DNA of 64,000 bases from Aliivibrio sp. 1S175 (GTDB lineage Bacteria; Pseudomonadota; Gammaproteobacteria; Enterobacterales; Vibrionaceae), in assembly GCF_001690985.1 (NCBI RefSeq), contig NZ_MAJS01000068.1:1-64000 (forward strand), written 5' to 3'. The translations under genes and the position numbers were made by a program. Under the pieces are notes generated by a model. That model ran no database searches, was not told where the DNA came from, and was given only the letters and a program-made list of their open reading frames with translations. Shown in pieces: positions 1 to 9,840 of this stretch. How positions within the stretch are numbered: the stretch's first letter is position 1; every line of letters starts with the position of its first letter.

Positions 1-27
1 GGTGTTGTTGCTAAAATCTTCGCTTAA
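1..27 (+). CDS. tuf: EF-Tu, C-terminal end only (partial)
   Basis: The first nine codons read GVVAKIFA followed by TAA. This matches the end of elongation factor Tu, which normally closes with GAGVVAK plus a few residues. EF-Tu delivers aminoacyl-tRNA to the ribosome. The rest lies upstream of the window. A tuf gene just before the S10 operon is the usual vibrio arrangement, which supports the call despite its shortness. Confidence 0.75.
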   Translation, partial: GVVAKIFA

Positions 28-64
28 TAGCTAAAGATTTTGCGATAAATCGCATGACTAAAAA

Positions 65-91
65 AAAGGGAAGCTTAGGCTTCCCTTTTTG
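65..91 (+). terminator. Rho-independent terminator after tuf
   Basis: A perfect 10-bp stem (AAAGGGAAGC at 65-74, GCTTCCCTTT at 79-88) closes a 4-nt loop and runs into T residues. It sits 38 bp after the tuf stop codon and separates the EF-Tu transcript from the S10 operon. Confidence 0.9.
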
Positions 92-108
92 TTGCCTGTA
101 AGAAAAGA

Positions 109-306
109 TTATAGGCTTCGCTAACTAGAAAGCTTTGCTCTAGAAACTATAAGAGAAAGCCAAGCCTAGTCCTACCAATAATAAGCATTTAATTATGTTG
201 GTATTAATTTGATATGTTGAAAATGAAAATATCATTCAGAGAGGGGGGGGCTGTGTTTGCTTTTTTCTCTTATAGTTTCTAGTTAGCAAAGCGTATCGTT
301 TCTGGT
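109..306. repeat. Composite intergenic inverted repeat (dispersed family)
   Basis: Two arms face each other. CTAGAAACTATAAGAGAAAGC at 140-160 matches the reverse complement of 259-282 except for three extra T residues. The outer flanks also match in part (CTTCGCTAACTAGAAA near 117-131; AGTTAGCAAAGCG near 281-293). Inside lies a smaller palindrome, TACCAA at 173-178 against TTGGTA at 198-203, and a run of 8 G at 243-250. Nearly the same right arm recurs at 36784-36824, and a shorter piece at 61969-61999. No reading frame is supported here. Function is unknown. Confidence 0.7.
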
Positions 307-338
307 TATATTTTTTTCGTTTGTTTTTCAAACAATGC

Positions 339-366
339 TTGCATCTAAAAGTGTGATCTGTATAAT
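339..366 (+). promoter_or_regulatory. Promoter of the S10 operon
   Basis: TTGCAT (339-344) and TATAAT (361-366) are separated by 16 bp, a near-consensus sigma-70 promoter. It lies about 285 bp upstream of rpsJ, so transcripts carry a long leader. Confidence 0.8.
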
Positions 367-372
367 GCAACG

Positions 373-963
<591 letters not shown>

Positions 964-975
964 GGGGAGATTATT

Positions 976-1605
976 ATGATTGGTCTAGTCGGTCGTAAAG
1001 TGGGCATGACCCGCATCTTTACCGAAGAAGGCGTTTCTATCCCAGTAACAGTTGTTGAAGTTGAAGTTAACCGTGTTTCTCAAGTGAAAACTGTAGAAAC
1101 TGATGGCTACAACGCAATTCAAGTTACTTGTGGTTCTAAGAAAGCTAACCGCGTATCTAAGCCTGAAGCTGGTCACTTTGCGAAAGCAGGTGTTGAAGCA
1201 GGTCGCGGTCTTTGGGAATTCCGTTTAGAAAGCGGTGAAGAATTCGCAGTTGGCGCTGAGCTAAGTGTTGAAATCTTTAACGAAATCAAAAAAGTAGACG
1301 TTACTGGTACATCTAAAGGTAAGGGCTTCCAAGGCGCTGTTAAGCGTTGGAACTTCCGTACTCAAGATATGACTCACGGTAACTCTTTGTCTCACCGTGC
1401 TCCGGGTTCAATTGGCCAATGTCAAACTCCAGGTCGCGTATTTAAAGGCAAAAAAATGGCAGGTCACATGGGTGCTGAGCGTTGTACTACTCAAAACCTA
1501 GAGATCGTACGTGTTGACGCTGAGCGCAATCTGCTTCTTATTAAAGGTGCAGTACCAGGCTCAACAGGTGGCAACGTGATCGTTAAACCAGCTGTTAAAG
1601 CATAA
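976..1605 (+). CDS. rplC: 50S ribosomal protein L3
   Basis: At 209 residues it has normal L3 length. L3 is an early 23S rRNA-binding protein whose extended loop reaches towards the peptidyl transferase centre. The loop motif [17 protein letters not shown] is present; Gln150 in it corresponds to the glutamine that PrmB methylates in E. coli. A strong ribosome-binding site (GGGGAGA) precedes the ATG. It is the second gene of the S10 operon, followed 17 bp later by rplD. Confidence 0.98.
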   Translation: MIGLVGRKVGMTRIFTEEGVSIPVTVVEVEVNRVSQVKTVETDGYNAIQVTCGSKKANRVSKPEAGHFAKAGVEAGRGLWEFRLESGEEFAVGAELSVEIFNEIKKVDVTGTSKGKGFQGAVKRWNFRTQDMTHGNSLSHRAPGSIGQCQTPGRVFKGKKMAGHMGAERCTTQNLEIVRVDAERNLLLIKGAVPGSTGGNVIVKPAVKA

Positions 1606-1622
1606 CGTCTTAGGAGTATGTA

Positions 1623-2225
1623 ATGGAACTTATGGTTAAAGGTGCTGCGGCACTAACTGTATCCGAAACTACTTTCGGACGTGAGTTTAACGAAGCTCTT
1701 GTACACCAAGTAGTTGTTGCTTATGCAGCAGGTGCTCGTCAAGGTACACGCGCTCAAAAAACACGTTCAGAAGTATCTGGCGGTGGCGCTAAGCCATGGC
1801 GTCAAAAAGGTACAGGCCGAGCTCGTGCGGGTACGATTCGTAGCCCAATCTGGCGTTCAGGTGGTGTTACTTTTGCTGCGAAACCACAAGATCACAGCTT
1901 AAAAGTAAACAAAAAAATGTACCGCGGTGCTCTAAAGAGCATTCTTTCTGAGTTAGTTCGTCAAGATCGTTTGATCGTTGTTGAAGACTTCTCAATTGAA
2001 GCACCAAAGACAAAAGAGCTAGTTGCTAAGCTTAAAGAACTTGAGCTTAACGATGTTCTTATCGTAACTGGCGAAGTAGACGAGAATCTATTCTTAGCTG
2101 CTCGTAACCTATATAAAGTTGACGCACGTGACGTTGCTGGTATTGATCCAGTAAGCCTAGTTGCATTCAACAAGGTTCTAATGACTGCAGCTGCAGTCAA
2201 GCAAGTTGAGGAGATGCTGGCATGA
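1623..2225 (+). CDS. rplD: 50S ribosomal protein L4, S10 operon autoregulator
   Basis: This is a 200-residue L4. The basic internal loop ([19 protein letters not shown], about residues 53-71) is the extension that lines the exit tunnel and carries macrolide-resistance changes in other bacteria. In E. coli free L4 represses its own operon through the rpsJ leader, and the long leader here fits that. The stop codon overlaps the start of rplW by 4 nt, suggesting translational coupling. Confidence 0.98.
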   Translation: MELMVKGAAALTVSETTFGREFNEALVHQVVVAYAAGARQGTRAQKTRSEVSGGGAKPWRQKGTGRARAGTIRSPIWRSGGVTFAAKPQDHSLKVNKKMYRGALKSILSELVRQDRLIVVEDFSIEAPKTKELVAKLKELELNDVLIVTGEVDENLFLAARNLYKVDARDVAGIDPVSLVAFNKVLMTAAAVKQVEEMLA

Positions 2226-2524
2226 TCAGTGAAGAGCGTCTACTAAAAGTCCTACGCGGCCCACATATCTCTGAAAAAGCAACGATGGCTGCTGAAGGCA
2301 ATAACACTATTGTTTTCAAAGTAGCAATCAATGCAACTAAGAAAGAGATTAAAGCAGCTGTACAAAAGTTGTTTGAAGTTGAAGTTAAGTCTGTAAATAC
2401 CCTTATCACTAAGGGCAAGACCAAACGTCAAGGTGCACGCCAAGGCCGTCGTTCAGACGTGAAAAAAGCGTACGTAATCTTGAAAGAAGGTCAAGACCTA
2501 GACTTCGTTGGCGGCGCGGAATAA
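2222..2524 (+). CDS. rplW: 50S ribosomal protein L23
   Basis: The 100-residue protein ([20 protein letters not shown]...) has the usual L23 length. L23 sits at the tunnel exit and is the docking site for trigger factor and the signal recognition particle. The ATG overlaps the rplD stop (ATGA). It precedes rplB by 15 bp. Confidence 0.98.
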   Translation: MISEERLLKVLRGPHISEKATMAAEGNNTIVFKVAINATKKEIKAAVQKLFEVEVKSVNTLITKGKTKRQGARQGRRSDVKKAYVILKEGQDLDFVGGAE

Positions 2525-2539
2525 CAGGAGTAGTTAAAA

Positions 2540-3364
2540 ATGGCTATTGTTAAATGTAAGCCGACTTCCCCTGGTCGTCGTCACGTTGTAAAAATCGTTA
2601 ACGCTGACCTACATAAGGGTAAGCCATACGCACCTCTTTTAGAGAAAAAATCTAAATCTGGTGGTCGTAACAATAACGGTCGTATTACAGTACGTCACGT
2701 TGGTGGTGGTCATAAGCAACACTACCGTCTAATTGACTTTAAACGTACTAAAGATGGCATTCCAGCTATCGTTGAACGTTTAGAATACGATCCAAACCGT
2801 AGTGCAAATATTGCACTAGTTCTGTTCGCAGACGGTGAGCGTCGTTACATTATCGCACCAAAAGGTCTTAAAGCCGGCGATACAGTTCAATCAGGTGTTG
2901 ATGCGCCAATCAAAGCAGGTAACTGCTTACCATTGCGCAACATCCCAGTAGGTTCTACTGTTCACTGTGTTGAATTAAAACCTGGTAAGGGCGCGCAAGT
3001 TGCACGTTCTGCTGGTGCATACGCACAAATCATTGCTCGTGATGGCGCTTACGTGACATTACGTCTACGCTCTGGTGAGATGCGTAAAGTTCTTTCTGAA
3101 GGTCGTGCGACTATCGGTGAAGTTGGTAACTCTGAACACATGCTACGTGAGCTAGGCAAAGCCGGTGCTACACGCTGGCGCGGTGTTCGTCCAACGGTAC
3201 GTGGTGTTGCAATGAACCCAGTTGATCACCCACATGGTGGTGGTGAAGGTCGTACATCAGGCGGTCGTCACCCAGTATCACCTTGGGGTATGCCAACTAA
3301 GGGCTTCAAGACTCGTAAGAATAAATCTACTGACAAGTACATTGTACGTCGTCGTAACAAATAA
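2540..3364 (+). CDS. rplB: 50S ribosomal protein L2
   Basis: At 274 residues it has normal L2 length. L2 is needed for subunit joining and peptidyl transferase activity. The conserved C-terminal motif [14 protein letters not shown], with the histidine close to the catalytic centre, is intact, as is the basic tail [18 protein letters not shown]. The start follows AGGAG. It lies in the S10 operon between rplW and rpsS. Confidence 0.98.
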   Translation: MAIVKCKPTSPGRRHVVKIVNADLHKGKPYAPLLEKKSKSGGRNNNGRITVRHVGGGHKQHYRLIDFKRTKDGIPAIVERLEYDPNRSANIALVLFADGERRYIIAPKGLKAGDTVQSGVDAPIKAGNCLPLRNIPVGSTVHCVELKPGKGAQVARSAGAYAQIIARDGAYVTLRLRSGEMRKVLSEGRATIGEVGNSEHMLRELGKAGATRWRGVRPTVRGVAMNPVDHPHGGGEGRTSGGRHPVSPWGMPTKGFKTRKNKSTDKYIVRRRNK

Positions 3365-3383
3365 TATATAAAGAGGAATCGCC

Positions 3384-3662
3384 ATGCCACGTTCTCTCAA
3401 GAAAGGTCCTTTCATTGACCTACACTTGCTGAAGAAGGTAGAGAAAGCGGTGGAAAGCGGAGACAAAAAGCCTATTAAGACTTGGTCCCGTCGTTCAATG
3501 ATCATTCCAACTATGATCAATTTGACCATCGCTGTCCATAATGGTCGCCAGCATGTACCAGTTTTCGTTACAGAAGACATGATTGGTCACAAGCTGGGCG
3601 AATTTGCACCTACTCGTACTTATCGCGGCCATGCTGCAGATAAGAAAGCTAAAAAGCGTTAG
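3384..3662 (+). CDS. rpsS: 30S ribosomal protein S19
   Basis: The protein has 92 residues, opens with [12 protein letters not shown] and ends with a basic tail rich in Lys and Arg. S19 lies in the 30S head near S13 and contacts A-site tRNA. The ribosome-binding site AGAGGAA precedes the ATG. It is followed 10 bp later by rplV. Confidence 0.98.
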   Translation: MPRSLKKGPFIDLHLLKKVEKAVESGDKKPIKTWSRRSMIIPTMINLTIAVHNGRQHVPVFVTEDMIGHKLGEFAPTRTYRGHAADKKAKKR

Positions 3663-3672
3663 GAGGTAGAAT

Positions 3673-4005
3673 ATGGAAGCTATTGCTAAACATCGTTTTG
3701 CCAGCATTTCTCCACAAAAGGCTCGCTTAGTTGCGGACCAAATTCGTGGGAAATCAGTAGACCAAGCTCTTGAAATTCTTACTTTCAGCAATAAAAAAGC
3801 TGCAGTATTAATTAAAAAAGTTGTTGAGTCTGCTATCGCAAACGCTGAACACAACGAAGGTGCAGATATCGACGATCTAAATGTCGCTAAAATCTTCGTA
3901 GACGAAGGCCCTATCATGAAGCGTATTATGCCTCGTGCTAAAGGTCGTGCAGATCGCATCTTGAAGCGTTCAAGCCACATCACTATCGTTGTAGCTGATC
4001 GTTAA
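3673..4005 (+). CDS. rplV: 50S ribosomal protein L22
   Basis: This 110-residue protein has the exact family length. L22 contributes the long hairpin that narrows the nascent-chain tunnel; the tip is visible as [17 protein letters not shown] near residues 77-93. AGGAGG just upstream of the ATG is a strong ribosome-binding site. It is followed by rpsC. Confidence 0.98.
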   Translation: MEAIAKHRFASISPQKARLVADQIRGKSVDQALEILTFSNKKAAVLIKKVVESAIANAEHNEGADIDDLNVAKIFVDEGPIMKRIMPRAKGRADRILKRSSHITIVVADR

Positions 4006-4024
4006 AGACTAGGAGATTAAGCAA

Positions 4025-4723
4025 ATGGGTCAAAAAGTACATCCTAATGGTATTCGTCTTGGCATCGTTAAGCCTTGGAATGCTACATGGTTTGCTAGTA
4101 GCCAAGAGTTCGCTGACAACCTAGACGGCGACTTCAAGGTACGTCAGTATCTTACTAAAGAACTGAAAAAAGCATCTCTATCTCGCATCGTTATCGAGCG
4201 TCCTGCGAAGAGCATCCGTGTGACTATTCACACTGCTCGTCCAGGCGTAGTAATCGGTAAGAAAGGCGAAGACGTAGAAAAACTACGCGCAGGCGTAGCA
4301 AAAATTGCCGGTGTTCCAGCGCAAATCAACATTGCAGAAGTTCGCAAGCCAGAGCTAGACGCTCAACTTGTAGCTGACAGCATTGCTTCTCAACTAGAAC
4401 GTCGTGTTATGTTCCGTCGCGCTATGAAGCGTGCGGTACAAAATGCAATGCGTCTAGGCGCTCAAGGCATCAAAGTACAAGTAGGCGGCCGTCTTGGCGG
4501 TGCTGAAATCGCACGTTCTGAATGGTATCGTGAAGGTCGTGTACCTCTACATACTTTACGTGCTGACATTGATTACGCAACTTCTTCGGCTCACACCCAA
4601 TACGGTGTGATCGGCGTTAAAGTTTGGATCTTCAAAGGTGAAGTTCTAGGCGGTATGCCAGCTGCTAATGCAGTAGAGCCTAAGGCTGACAAGCCTAAGA
4701 AGCAGCGTAGAAGCCGTAAGTAA
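4025..4723 (+). CDS. rpsC: 30S ribosomal protein S3
   Basis: The 232-residue S3 carries a KH-type RNA-binding domain with the GKKG loop ([15 protein letters not shown], near residue 75) and the C-terminal S3 domain ([23 protein letters not shown] in part). The tail is basic ([10 protein letters not shown]). With S4 and S5, S3 forms the mRNA entry tunnel and helicase. It starts with ATG after AGGAG and is followed 11 bp later by rplP. Confidence 0.98.
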   Translation: MGQKVHPNGIRLGIVKPWNATWFASSQEFADNLDGDFKVRQYLTKELKKASLSRIVIERPAKSIRVTIHTARPGVVIGKKGEDVEKLRAGVAKIAGVPAQINIAEVRKPELDAQLVADSIASQLERRVMFRRAMKRAVQNAMRLGAQGIKVQVGGRLGGAEIARSEWYREGRVPLHTLRADIDYATSSAHTQYGVIGVKVWIFKGEVLGGMPAANAVEPKADKPKKQRRSRK

Positions 4724-4734
4724 GGAGCTGACTG

Positions 4735-5145
4735 ATGCTACAACCAAAACGTACTAAGTTCCGTAAGGTTATGACTGGTCGTAACCGTGGTCTTGCTAAA
4801 GGTACTGAAGTGAGCTTCGGCGAATTCGGTCTTAAAGCTGTAGGCCGTGGTCGTCTAACTGCACGTCAGATCGAAGCGGCACGTCGTGCTATGACACGTC
4901 ATGTTAAACGTCAAGGTCAAATCTGGATCCGTGTGTTCCCAGACAAACCTATCACAGAAAAACCGCTTGAAGTTCGTCAAGGTAAGGGTAAAGGTAACGT
5001 TGAGTACTGGGTAGCCCAAATCCAACCTGGAAAGGTTATGTACGAAATGAACGGCGTACCTGAAGAGTTGGCACGTGAAGCGTTCCGCCTAGCGGCACGT
5101 AAACTGCCTATCAAAACTACTTTTGTAACTAAGCAGGTGATGTGA
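4735..5145 (+). CDS. rplP: 50S ribosomal protein L16
   Basis: At 136 residues, opening [19 protein letters not shown], it matches L16 exactly in length. L16 organises the A-site side of the large subunit and is assembled late. The TGA stop shares one base with the ATG of rpmC. Confidence 0.98.
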   Translation: MLQPKRTKFRKVMTGRNRGLAKGTEVSFGEFGLKAVGRGRLTARQIEAARRAMTRHVKRQGQIWIRVFPDKPITEKPLEVRQGKGKGNVEYWVAQIQPGKVMYEMNGVPEELAREAFRLAARKLPIKTTFVTKQVM

Positions 5146-5336
5146 TGAAAGCACAAGATCTACGCGAGAAAAACGTTGAAGAGCTAAATGAAGAGCTTTT
5201 GAAATTGCTACGTGAACAGTTTAACTTGCGTATGCAAGCTGCGACTGGTCAACTACAGCAAACTCATACTCTTAAAGCTGTACGCCGTGATATCGCACGT
5301 GTTAAAACTTTACTGAATGAGAAGGCTGGCGCATAA
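5145..5336 (+). CDS. rpmC: 50S ribosomal protein L29
   Basis: The 63-residue L29 ([19 protein letters not shown]...) is two helices, as expected. I use the ATG at 5145, which overlaps the rplP stop by one base. The GTG codon directly before it would only add one residue. The stop TAA likewise shares a base with the ATG of rpsQ, so rplP, rpmC and rpsQ are probably translationally coupled. Confidence 0.97.
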   Translation: MKAQDLREKNVEELNEELLKLLREQFNLRMQAATGQLQQTHTLKAVRRDIARVKTLLNEKAGA

Positions 5337-5590
5337 TGAGCGAGAAAATTCGTACTATGCAAGGTCGTGTAATTAGCGACAAAATGGACAAGTCTATTGT
5401 TGTTGCTATTGAACGCATGGTGAAACACCCGATCTACGGTAAATACATCAAGCGTACGACTAAGCTTCACGCACATGATGAAAACAACGAATGTGGCCTT
5501 GGCGACCTAGTTGCGATTCATGAATGTCGTCCACTGTCTAAGACTAAGTCTTGGACTCTGGTAAACATTATTGAAAAAGCAAAAGCTTAA
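5336..5590 (+). CDS. rpsQ: 30S ribosomal protein S17, last gene of the S10 operon
   Basis: The 84-residue S17 ([20 protein letters not shown]...) is a small OB-fold primary 16S rRNA binder. It closes the S10 operon: a strong terminator follows 28 bp after its stop codon, and a new promoter drives the spc operon. Confidence 0.98.
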   Translation: MSEKIRTMQGRVISDKMDKSIVVAIERMVKHPIYGKYIKRTTKLHAHDENNECGLGDLVAIHECRPLSKTKSWTLVNIIEKAKA

Positions 5591-5618
5591 TTTTTGCTGA
5601 TTTGATAGCGATACATGT

Positions 5619-5659
5619 AAACAGCTCCAATTGATTTTTTTTGGAGCTGTTTATTTTTT
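5619..5659 (+). terminator. Terminator at the end of the S10 operon
   Basis: A perfect 12-bp stem (AAACAGCTCCAA at 5619-5630, its complement at 5641-5652) encloses a 10-nt loop and is followed by ATTTTTT. It lies between rpsQ and rplN. Confidence 0.92.
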
Positions 5660-5761
5660 GACTACCTTTATGAAAAGAATGGTGATACACTCCCCATCCT
5701 CTTTAAGAGAGGCAGTCCGACCCGTGATGGGTCTATTTAAATATTTAGCGGAGCACTAACA
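5658..5761 (+). promoter_or_regulatory. spc operon promoter and short leader
   Basis: TTGACT at 5658-5663 could be the -35 box. The -10 is less clear: the GATACACT region (5684-5691) aligns with the E. coli spc promoter but leaves a spacer longer than ideal. Downstream are two small hairpins, CCTCT/AGAGG (5698-5702 with 5708-5712) and GACCC/GGGTC (5719-5723 with 5729-5733). The position immediately after the S10 terminator is that of the spc promoter in E. coli. Exact boxes are uncertain. Confidence 0.6.
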
Positions 5762-6133
5762 ATGATCCAAATGCAAAGTACACTTGACGCTGCAGATAAC
5801 TCTGGCGCGCGCAAGGTAATGTGTATTAAGGTCCTGGGTGGCTCTCACCGCCGTTATGCACATATCGGAGACGTCATTAAAGTTACTGTTAAGGAAGCAA
5901 TTCCTCGCGGTAAAGTTAAAAAAGGTGATGTTCTGAAGGCGGTAGTAGTGCGCACCCGTAAAGGCGTTCGTCGCCCAGACGGTTCTATCATTCGCTTTGA
6001 CCGTAACGCTTGCGTATTGTTGAATGACACTACTGAGCAACCAGTCGGTACACGTATCTTTGGTCCAGTGACTCGTGAACTTCGCAATGCGAAATTCATG
6101 AAAATTGTTTCACTAGCACCAGAAGTTCTGTAA
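5762..6133 (+). CDS. rplN: 50S ribosomal protein L14
   Basis: The 123-residue L14 opens [27 protein letters not shown], the family signature, at standard length. It forms an intersubunit bridge and is the target of the silencing factor RsfS. It is the first gene of the spc operon, preceded by GGAG. Confidence 0.98.
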   Translation: MIQMQSTLDAADNSGARKVMCIKVLGGSHRRYAHIGDVIKVTVKEAIPRGKVKKGDVLKAVVVRTRKGVRRPDGSIIRFDRNACVLLNDTTEQPVGTRIFGPVTRELRNAKFMKIVSLAPEVL

Positions 6134-6144
6134 GGAGCGGTCAG

Positions 6145-6462
6145 ATGGCAGCTAAAATCCGTCGTAATGACGAAGTAATCGTTCTTGTCGGTAAAGATAA
6201 AGGCAAGAAAGGTAAAGTAACTAAGGTTCTTGAAACTGGTAAAGTTATTGTTGAAGGTATTAATCTTGTTAAAAAACACCAGAAGCCTGTTCCGGCTCTT
6301 GGTCAACAAGGTGGTATCGTCGAGAAAGAAGCAGCAATTGATGCTTCTAACATCGCAGTCTACAATGAAGCTACTGGTAAAGCGGACCGTATCGGTTTCC
6401 GTTTTGAAGATGGTAAGAAAGTTCGTTTCTTTAAATCTAACGGCGAAACTGTTTCTAATTAA
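6145..6462 (+). CDS. rplX: 50S ribosomal protein L24
   Basis: At 105 residues it is one residue longer than in E. coli. The KOW-type stretch ([20 protein letters not shown]) lies at the N-terminus. L24 starts 50S assembly. It is second in the spc operon, 11 bp after rplN. Confidence 0.97.
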   Translation: MAAKIRRNDEVIVLVGKDKGKKGKVTKVLETGKVIVEGINLVKKHQKPVPALGQQGGIVEKEAAIDASNIAVYNEATGKADRIGFRFEDGKKVRFFKSNGETVSN

Positions 6463-6485
6463 TAGAAGTAATTTGGAGTTCTACT

Positions 6486-7025
6486 ATGGCGAAACTGCAT
6501 GATTACTACAAGTCGTCTGTAGTCGCTGAGCTTACCAAAGAGTTCAGCTACACAAGCGTCATGCAAGTCCCTAGGGTTGAAAAAATCACCCTAAATATGG
6601 GTGTTGGTGAAGCAATCAACGATAAGAAGCTACTAGAAAACGCTGCTGCCGATATGGCAATTATCTCTGGCCAAAAGCCATTGATTACAAAAGCACGTAA
6701 ATCTGTTGCTGGTTTCAAAATCCGTGAAGGCTACCCAATCGGTTGTAAAGTAACCCTGCGTGGCGAACGTATGTGGGAGTTTTTAGAGCGTTTAATCTCT
6801 ATTGCTCTTCCACGAGTACGTGATTTCCGTGGTGTTAGCGCGAAGTCTTTTGACGGTCGCGGTAACTACAGCATGGGCGTTCGCGAGCAAATAATCTTCC
6901 CTGAGATCGACTATGATAAAGTTGATCGTGTACGCGGTCTTGATATTACTATCACGACGTCAGCGAATACAGATGCGGAAGGCCGAGCTCTGCTGACTGC
7001 CTTTAACTTCCCATTCCGTAAGTAA
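6486..7025 (+). CDS. rplE: 50S ribosomal protein L5
   Basis: This 179-residue protein ([20 protein letters not shown]...) has exact L5 length. L5 binds 5S rRNA and contacts P-site tRNA. In E. coli the rplX-rplE junction is where S8 represses the spc operon; I did not identify the S8 structure here with confidence. Confidence 0.98.
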   Translation: MAKLHDYYKSSVVAELTKEFSYTSVMQVPRVEKITLNMGVGEAINDKKLLENAAADMAIISGQKPLITKARKSVAGFKIREGYPIGCKVTLRGERMWEFLERLISIALPRVRDFRGVSAKSFDGRGNYSMGVREQIIFPEIDYDKVDRVRGLDITITTSANTDAEGRALLTAFNFPFRK

Positions 7026-7042
7026 GGTGAAGGGTTACTGTT

Positions 7043-7348
7043 ATGGCTAAACAATCTATGAAAGCACGTGAAGCTAAACGTGCAAAACTTGTAGCTCAGT
7101 TCGCTCAAAAGCGTGCTGCGTTAAAAGTTCTAATTAGCGATGTAAATGCTTCTGAAGAAGAGCGTTGGGATGCAGTTCTTAAATTGCAAGCTCTACCTCG
7201 TGATTCAAGTGCATCTCGTCAGCGTAATCGTTGCAACCAAACTGGTCGTCCACACGGTTACCTACGTAAATTCGGTTTAAGCCGTATTAAGGTTCGCGAA
7301 GCTTGCATGAAAGGCGAGATTCCGGGTCTTCGTAAGGCTAGCTGGTAA
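7043..7348 (+). CDS. rpsN: 30S ribosomal protein S14, zinc-free (C-) form
   Basis: The 101-residue protein ends [34 protein letters not shown]-like and lacks the paired CxxC motifs of zinc-binding S14. It is therefore the long, zinc-independent form found in enterobacteria and vibrios. It sits in the usual spc position between rplE and rpsH. Confidence 0.97.
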   Translation: MAKQSMKAREAKRAKLVAQFAQKRAALKVLISDVNASEEERWDAVLKLQALPRDSSASRQRNRCNQTGRPHGYLRKFGLSRIKVREACMKGEIPGLRKASW

Positions 7349-7377
7349 TTGCCACTTAATCATTTGGAGTAAATCTT

Positions 7378-7770
7378 ATGAGCATGCAAGATCCGATTTC
7401 GGATATGCTGACCCGCGTTCGCAACGGTCAATCAGCAAATAAAGTTGCTGTTAAAATGCCTTCTTCAAAGCTTAAAGTTGCAATTGCTGCACTACTTAAA
7501 GCTGAAGGCTACATCGCTGAATTCGCTGTTGAAGGCGAAATCAAACCTGAGCTAGAAATTACTCTTAAGTATTTCCAAGCTAAACCAGTTATCGAGCAAA
7601 TCCAACGAGTTTCTCGTCCAGGTCTTCGTGTTTACAAGAAGAACGACGCGTTACCATCTGTTATGGGTGGTCTTGGTATTGCTGTTGTTTCTACATCAAA
7701 AGGCCTTATGTCTGACCGCGCTGCGCGTAAAGCTGGTCTTGGTGGCGAAATTATCTGCTACGTAGCTTAA
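7378..7770 (+). CDS. rpsH: 30S ribosomal protein S8, spc operon regulator
   Basis: The 130-residue S8 has family length. It opens [18 protein letters not shown] and carries the conserved C-terminal stretch [22 protein letters not shown]8 is a primary 16S rRNA binder and the translational repressor of the spc operon in E. coli. The ribosome-binding site is TTGGAGT. Confidence 0.98.
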   Translation: MSMQDPISDMLTRVRNGQSANKVAVKMPSSKLKVAIAALLKAEGYIAEFAVEGEIKPELEITLKYFQAKPVIEQIQRVSRPGLRVYKKNDALPSVMGGLGIAVVSTSKGLMSDRAARKAGLGGEIICYVA

Positions 7771-7782
7771 TAGGAGTAGGAT

Positions 7783-8316
7783 ATGTCTCGTGTTGCTAAA
7801 GCACCTGTGGTTCTTCCTGCTGGCGTAGAAGTTAAACTGAACGGCCAGGAAATCACTATTAAAGGTGGTAAAGGTGAACTAACTCGCGTTCTTAATAACG
7901 CTGTAGTTGTTTCACAAGAAGATAACTCTATTGTATTTGGTCCACGCGAAGGCGTTACCAATGCTTGGGCACAAGCTGGTACAGCTCGTGCACTAGTAAA
8001 CAATATGGTTATTGGTGTAAATGAAGGCTTTACTAAGAAGCTAATTCTTAAAGGCGTAGGTTACCGTGCTGCTATGAAAGGCAACGCTGTAGGCCTTACT
8101 CTTGGCTTCTCACATCCAGTAGAGCATGCTCTGCCGGAAGGTATTAAAGCTGAGTGTCCAACTCAAACTGAGATCGTTATAACTGGTTGTGATAAGCAAG
8201 TAGTTGGTCAAGTTGCTGCGGACCTTCGTTCATACCGTCGACCTGAGCCTTATAAAGGCAAGGGTGTTCGTTACGCCGATGAAATCGTGCGTACTAAAGA
8301 AGCTAAGAAGAAGTAG
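7783..8316 (+). CDS. rplF: 50S ribosomal protein L6
   Basis: This is a 177-residue L6 ([21 protein letters not shown]...) with two similar domains and the C-terminal signature [13 protein letters not shown]. It lies near the factor-binding site of the large subunit. The gene follows rpsH by 12 bp in the spc operon. Confidence 0.98.
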   Translation: MSRVAKAPVVLPAGVEVKLNGQEITIKGGKGELTRVLNNAVVVSQEDNSIVFGPREGVTNAWAQAGTARALVNNMVIGVNEGFTKKLILKGVGYRAAMKGNAVGLTLGFSHPVEHALPEGIKAECPTQTEIVITGCDKQVVGQVAADLRSYRRPEPYKGKGVRYADEIVRTKEAKKK

Positions 8317-8325
8317 GGTATCACT

Positions 8326-8679
8326 ATGGATAAGAAAGCATCTCGCATCCGTCGTGCTACACGTGCACGTCGTAAGATTGCTGAACTGTGTGCAACTCGC
8401 CTTGTAGTGCATCGTACTCCGCGTCATACGTATGCTCAGGTAATCGCACCAAACGGCTCAGAGGTTATCGCTGCCGCTTCTACTGTAGAAAAGGCAATCC
8501 GTGAGCAACTTGGAAACACCAGCAACAAAGCTGCTGCTGAAGCAATTGGTAAACTAATTGCTGAGCGCGCTATCGAAAAAGGCATTACTAATGTTGCTTT
8601 CGATCGTTCTGGTTTCCAATACCACGGCCGAGTAGCGGCGCTAGCAGATTCTGCTCGCGAAGCTGGTCTGAAATTCTAA
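8326..8679 (+). CDS. rplR: 50S ribosomal protein L18
   Basis: The 117-residue L18 has a basic N-terminus ([17 protein letters not shown]) and binds 5S rRNA together with L5 and L25. Its length equals the E. coli protein. It is followed 14 bp later by rpsE. Confidence 0.97.
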   Translation: MDKKASRIRRATRARRKIAELCATRLVVHRTPRHTYAQVIAPNGSEVIAAASTVEKAIREQLGNTSNKAAAEAIGKLIAERAIEKGITNVAFDRSGFQYHGRVAALADSAREAGLKF

Positions 8680-8693
8680 GGTAGGGTTGGAAG

Positions 8694-9194
8694 ATGGCTA
8701 AAGAACAACAACAAGCTACAGATTTGAACGAGAAGCTAATTGCTGTTAACCGTGTTTCTAAAACGGTTAAAGGCGGTCGAATCTTTAGCTTTACTGCACT
8801 AACAGTAGTTGGTGACGGTAATGGTCGTGTAGGTTTCGGTTACGGCAAAGCCCGTGAAGTACCTGCAGCGATTCAAAAATCAATGGAAAAAGCACGTCGT
8901 AACATGTTTACGATTGCACTTAACGAAGGTACTCTTCACCACTCTGTTAAAGGTCGCCACACTGGTTCTAAAGTGTACATGCAACCTGCTTCAGAAGGTA
9001 CAGGTATCATTGCTGGTGGTGCTATGCGTGCAGTACTAGAAGTTGTGGGTGTCCGCAACGTACTAGCTAAAGCTTACGGCTCTACTAACCCAATTAACGT
9101 TGTTCGCGCAACGGTTGCTGGTCTAACTAGTGTTAAGTCACCTGAAATGGTAGCTGCTAAGCGTGGTCTAACTGTTGAATCTATTTCGGAGTAA
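8694..9194 (+). CDS. rpsE: 30S ribosomal protein S5
   Basis: The 166-residue S5 has a double-stranded RNA-binding-like N-terminal part ([20 protein letters not shown]) with the loop where spectinomycin-resistance changes map in E. coli. The C-terminal part follows ([22 protein letters not shown] in part). With S3 and S4 it forms the mRNA entry channel. Confidence 0.98.
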   Translation: MAKEQQQATDLNEKLIAVNRVSKTVKGGRIFSFTALTVVGDGNGRVGFGYGKAREVPAAIQKSMEKARRNMFTIALNEGTLHHSVKGRHTGSKVYMQPASEGTGIIAGGAMRAVLEVVGVRNVLAKAYGSTNPINVVRATVAGLTSVKSPEMVAAKRGLTVESISE

Positions 9195-9199
9195 GTACC

Positions 9200-9379
9200 A
9201 TGTCTAAAACTATCAAAGTAACTCAGACTAAAAGCTCTATCGGTCGCCTACCTAAGCACATTTTGTGTCTTAAAGGTCTAGGTCTTCGTCGCATCAACCA
9301 TACAGTAGAAATTGCTGATACTCCGTGTAACCGCGGTATGATCAACAAAGTTCGCTATATGGTTAATATTGAGGAGTAA
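9200..9379 (+). CDS. rpmD: 50S ribosomal protein L30
   Basis: This short gene encodes 59 residues beginning [20 protein letters not shown] and ending MVNIEE, exactly the L30 length and fold region. It starts 5 bp after the rpsE stop, with its ribosome-binding site inside the end of rpsE (CGGAGTAAG), and sits between rpsE and rplO as in other spc operons. Confidence 0.97.
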   Translation: MSKTIKVTQTKSSIGRLPKHILCLKGLGLRRINHTVEIADTPCNRGMINKVRYMVNIEE

Positions 9380-9385
9380 TCAGTA

Positions 9386-9820
9386 ATGTTTTTGAATACT
9401 CTATCACCGGCTGCTGGCTCTAACGCTTCTAAGAAGCGCGTAGGTCGCGGTATCGGTTCAGGCCTAGGTAAAACTGCTGGCCGTGGCCATAAAGGTCAAA
9501 AATCACGCTCTGGCGGTAAAGTTCGTGTTGGTTTTGAAGGTGGTCAAATGCCTCTGAAACAACGTCTACCTAAATTTGGCTTTACTTCACGTAAGAGCCT
9601 AGTGACTGCAGAGGTTCGTTTAAGCGAACTTGCTAAAGTTGAAGGTAACGTTATCGATCTAAACAGCCTTAAAGCTGCTAACGTAATCACTAAGAACATT
9701 GTGTTCGCGAAAGTTGTACTTTCTGGTGAAATCGCTACTGCTGTAACTGTTAAAGGTCTACGCGTAACGAAAGGCGCTAAAGCTGCGATTGAAGCTGCAG
9801 GCGGTAAGATCGAGGAATAA
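9386..9820 (+). CDS. rplO: 50S ribosomal protein L15
   Basis: The 144-residue L15 has the glycine- and basic-rich N-terminal tail ([20 protein letters not shown]) that threads through 23S rRNA. It is a late-assembly protein. The ribosome-binding site GAGGAG lies within the end of rpmD. It is followed by secY. Confidence 0.98.
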   Translation: MFLNTLSPAAGSNASKKRVGRGIGSGLGKTAGRGHKGQKSRSGGKVRVGFEGGQMPLKQRLPKFGFTSRKSLVTAEVRLSELAKVEGNVIDLNSLKAANVITKNIVFAKVVLSGEIATAVTVKGLRVTKGAKAAIEAAGGKIEE

Positions 9821-9840
9821 TCCTCGAAGGATGAGGTACA

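Noticed and set aside
3495-3983. 162-codon open frame on the - strand
   Set aside because: It lies entirely opposite rpsS and rplV, which are certain genes; its product looks like no protein family and its base pattern is the mirror of theirs.
5854-6309. 151-codon open frame on the - strand
   Set aside because: It is antisense to rplN and rplX and has no recognisable domain or ribosome-binding site.
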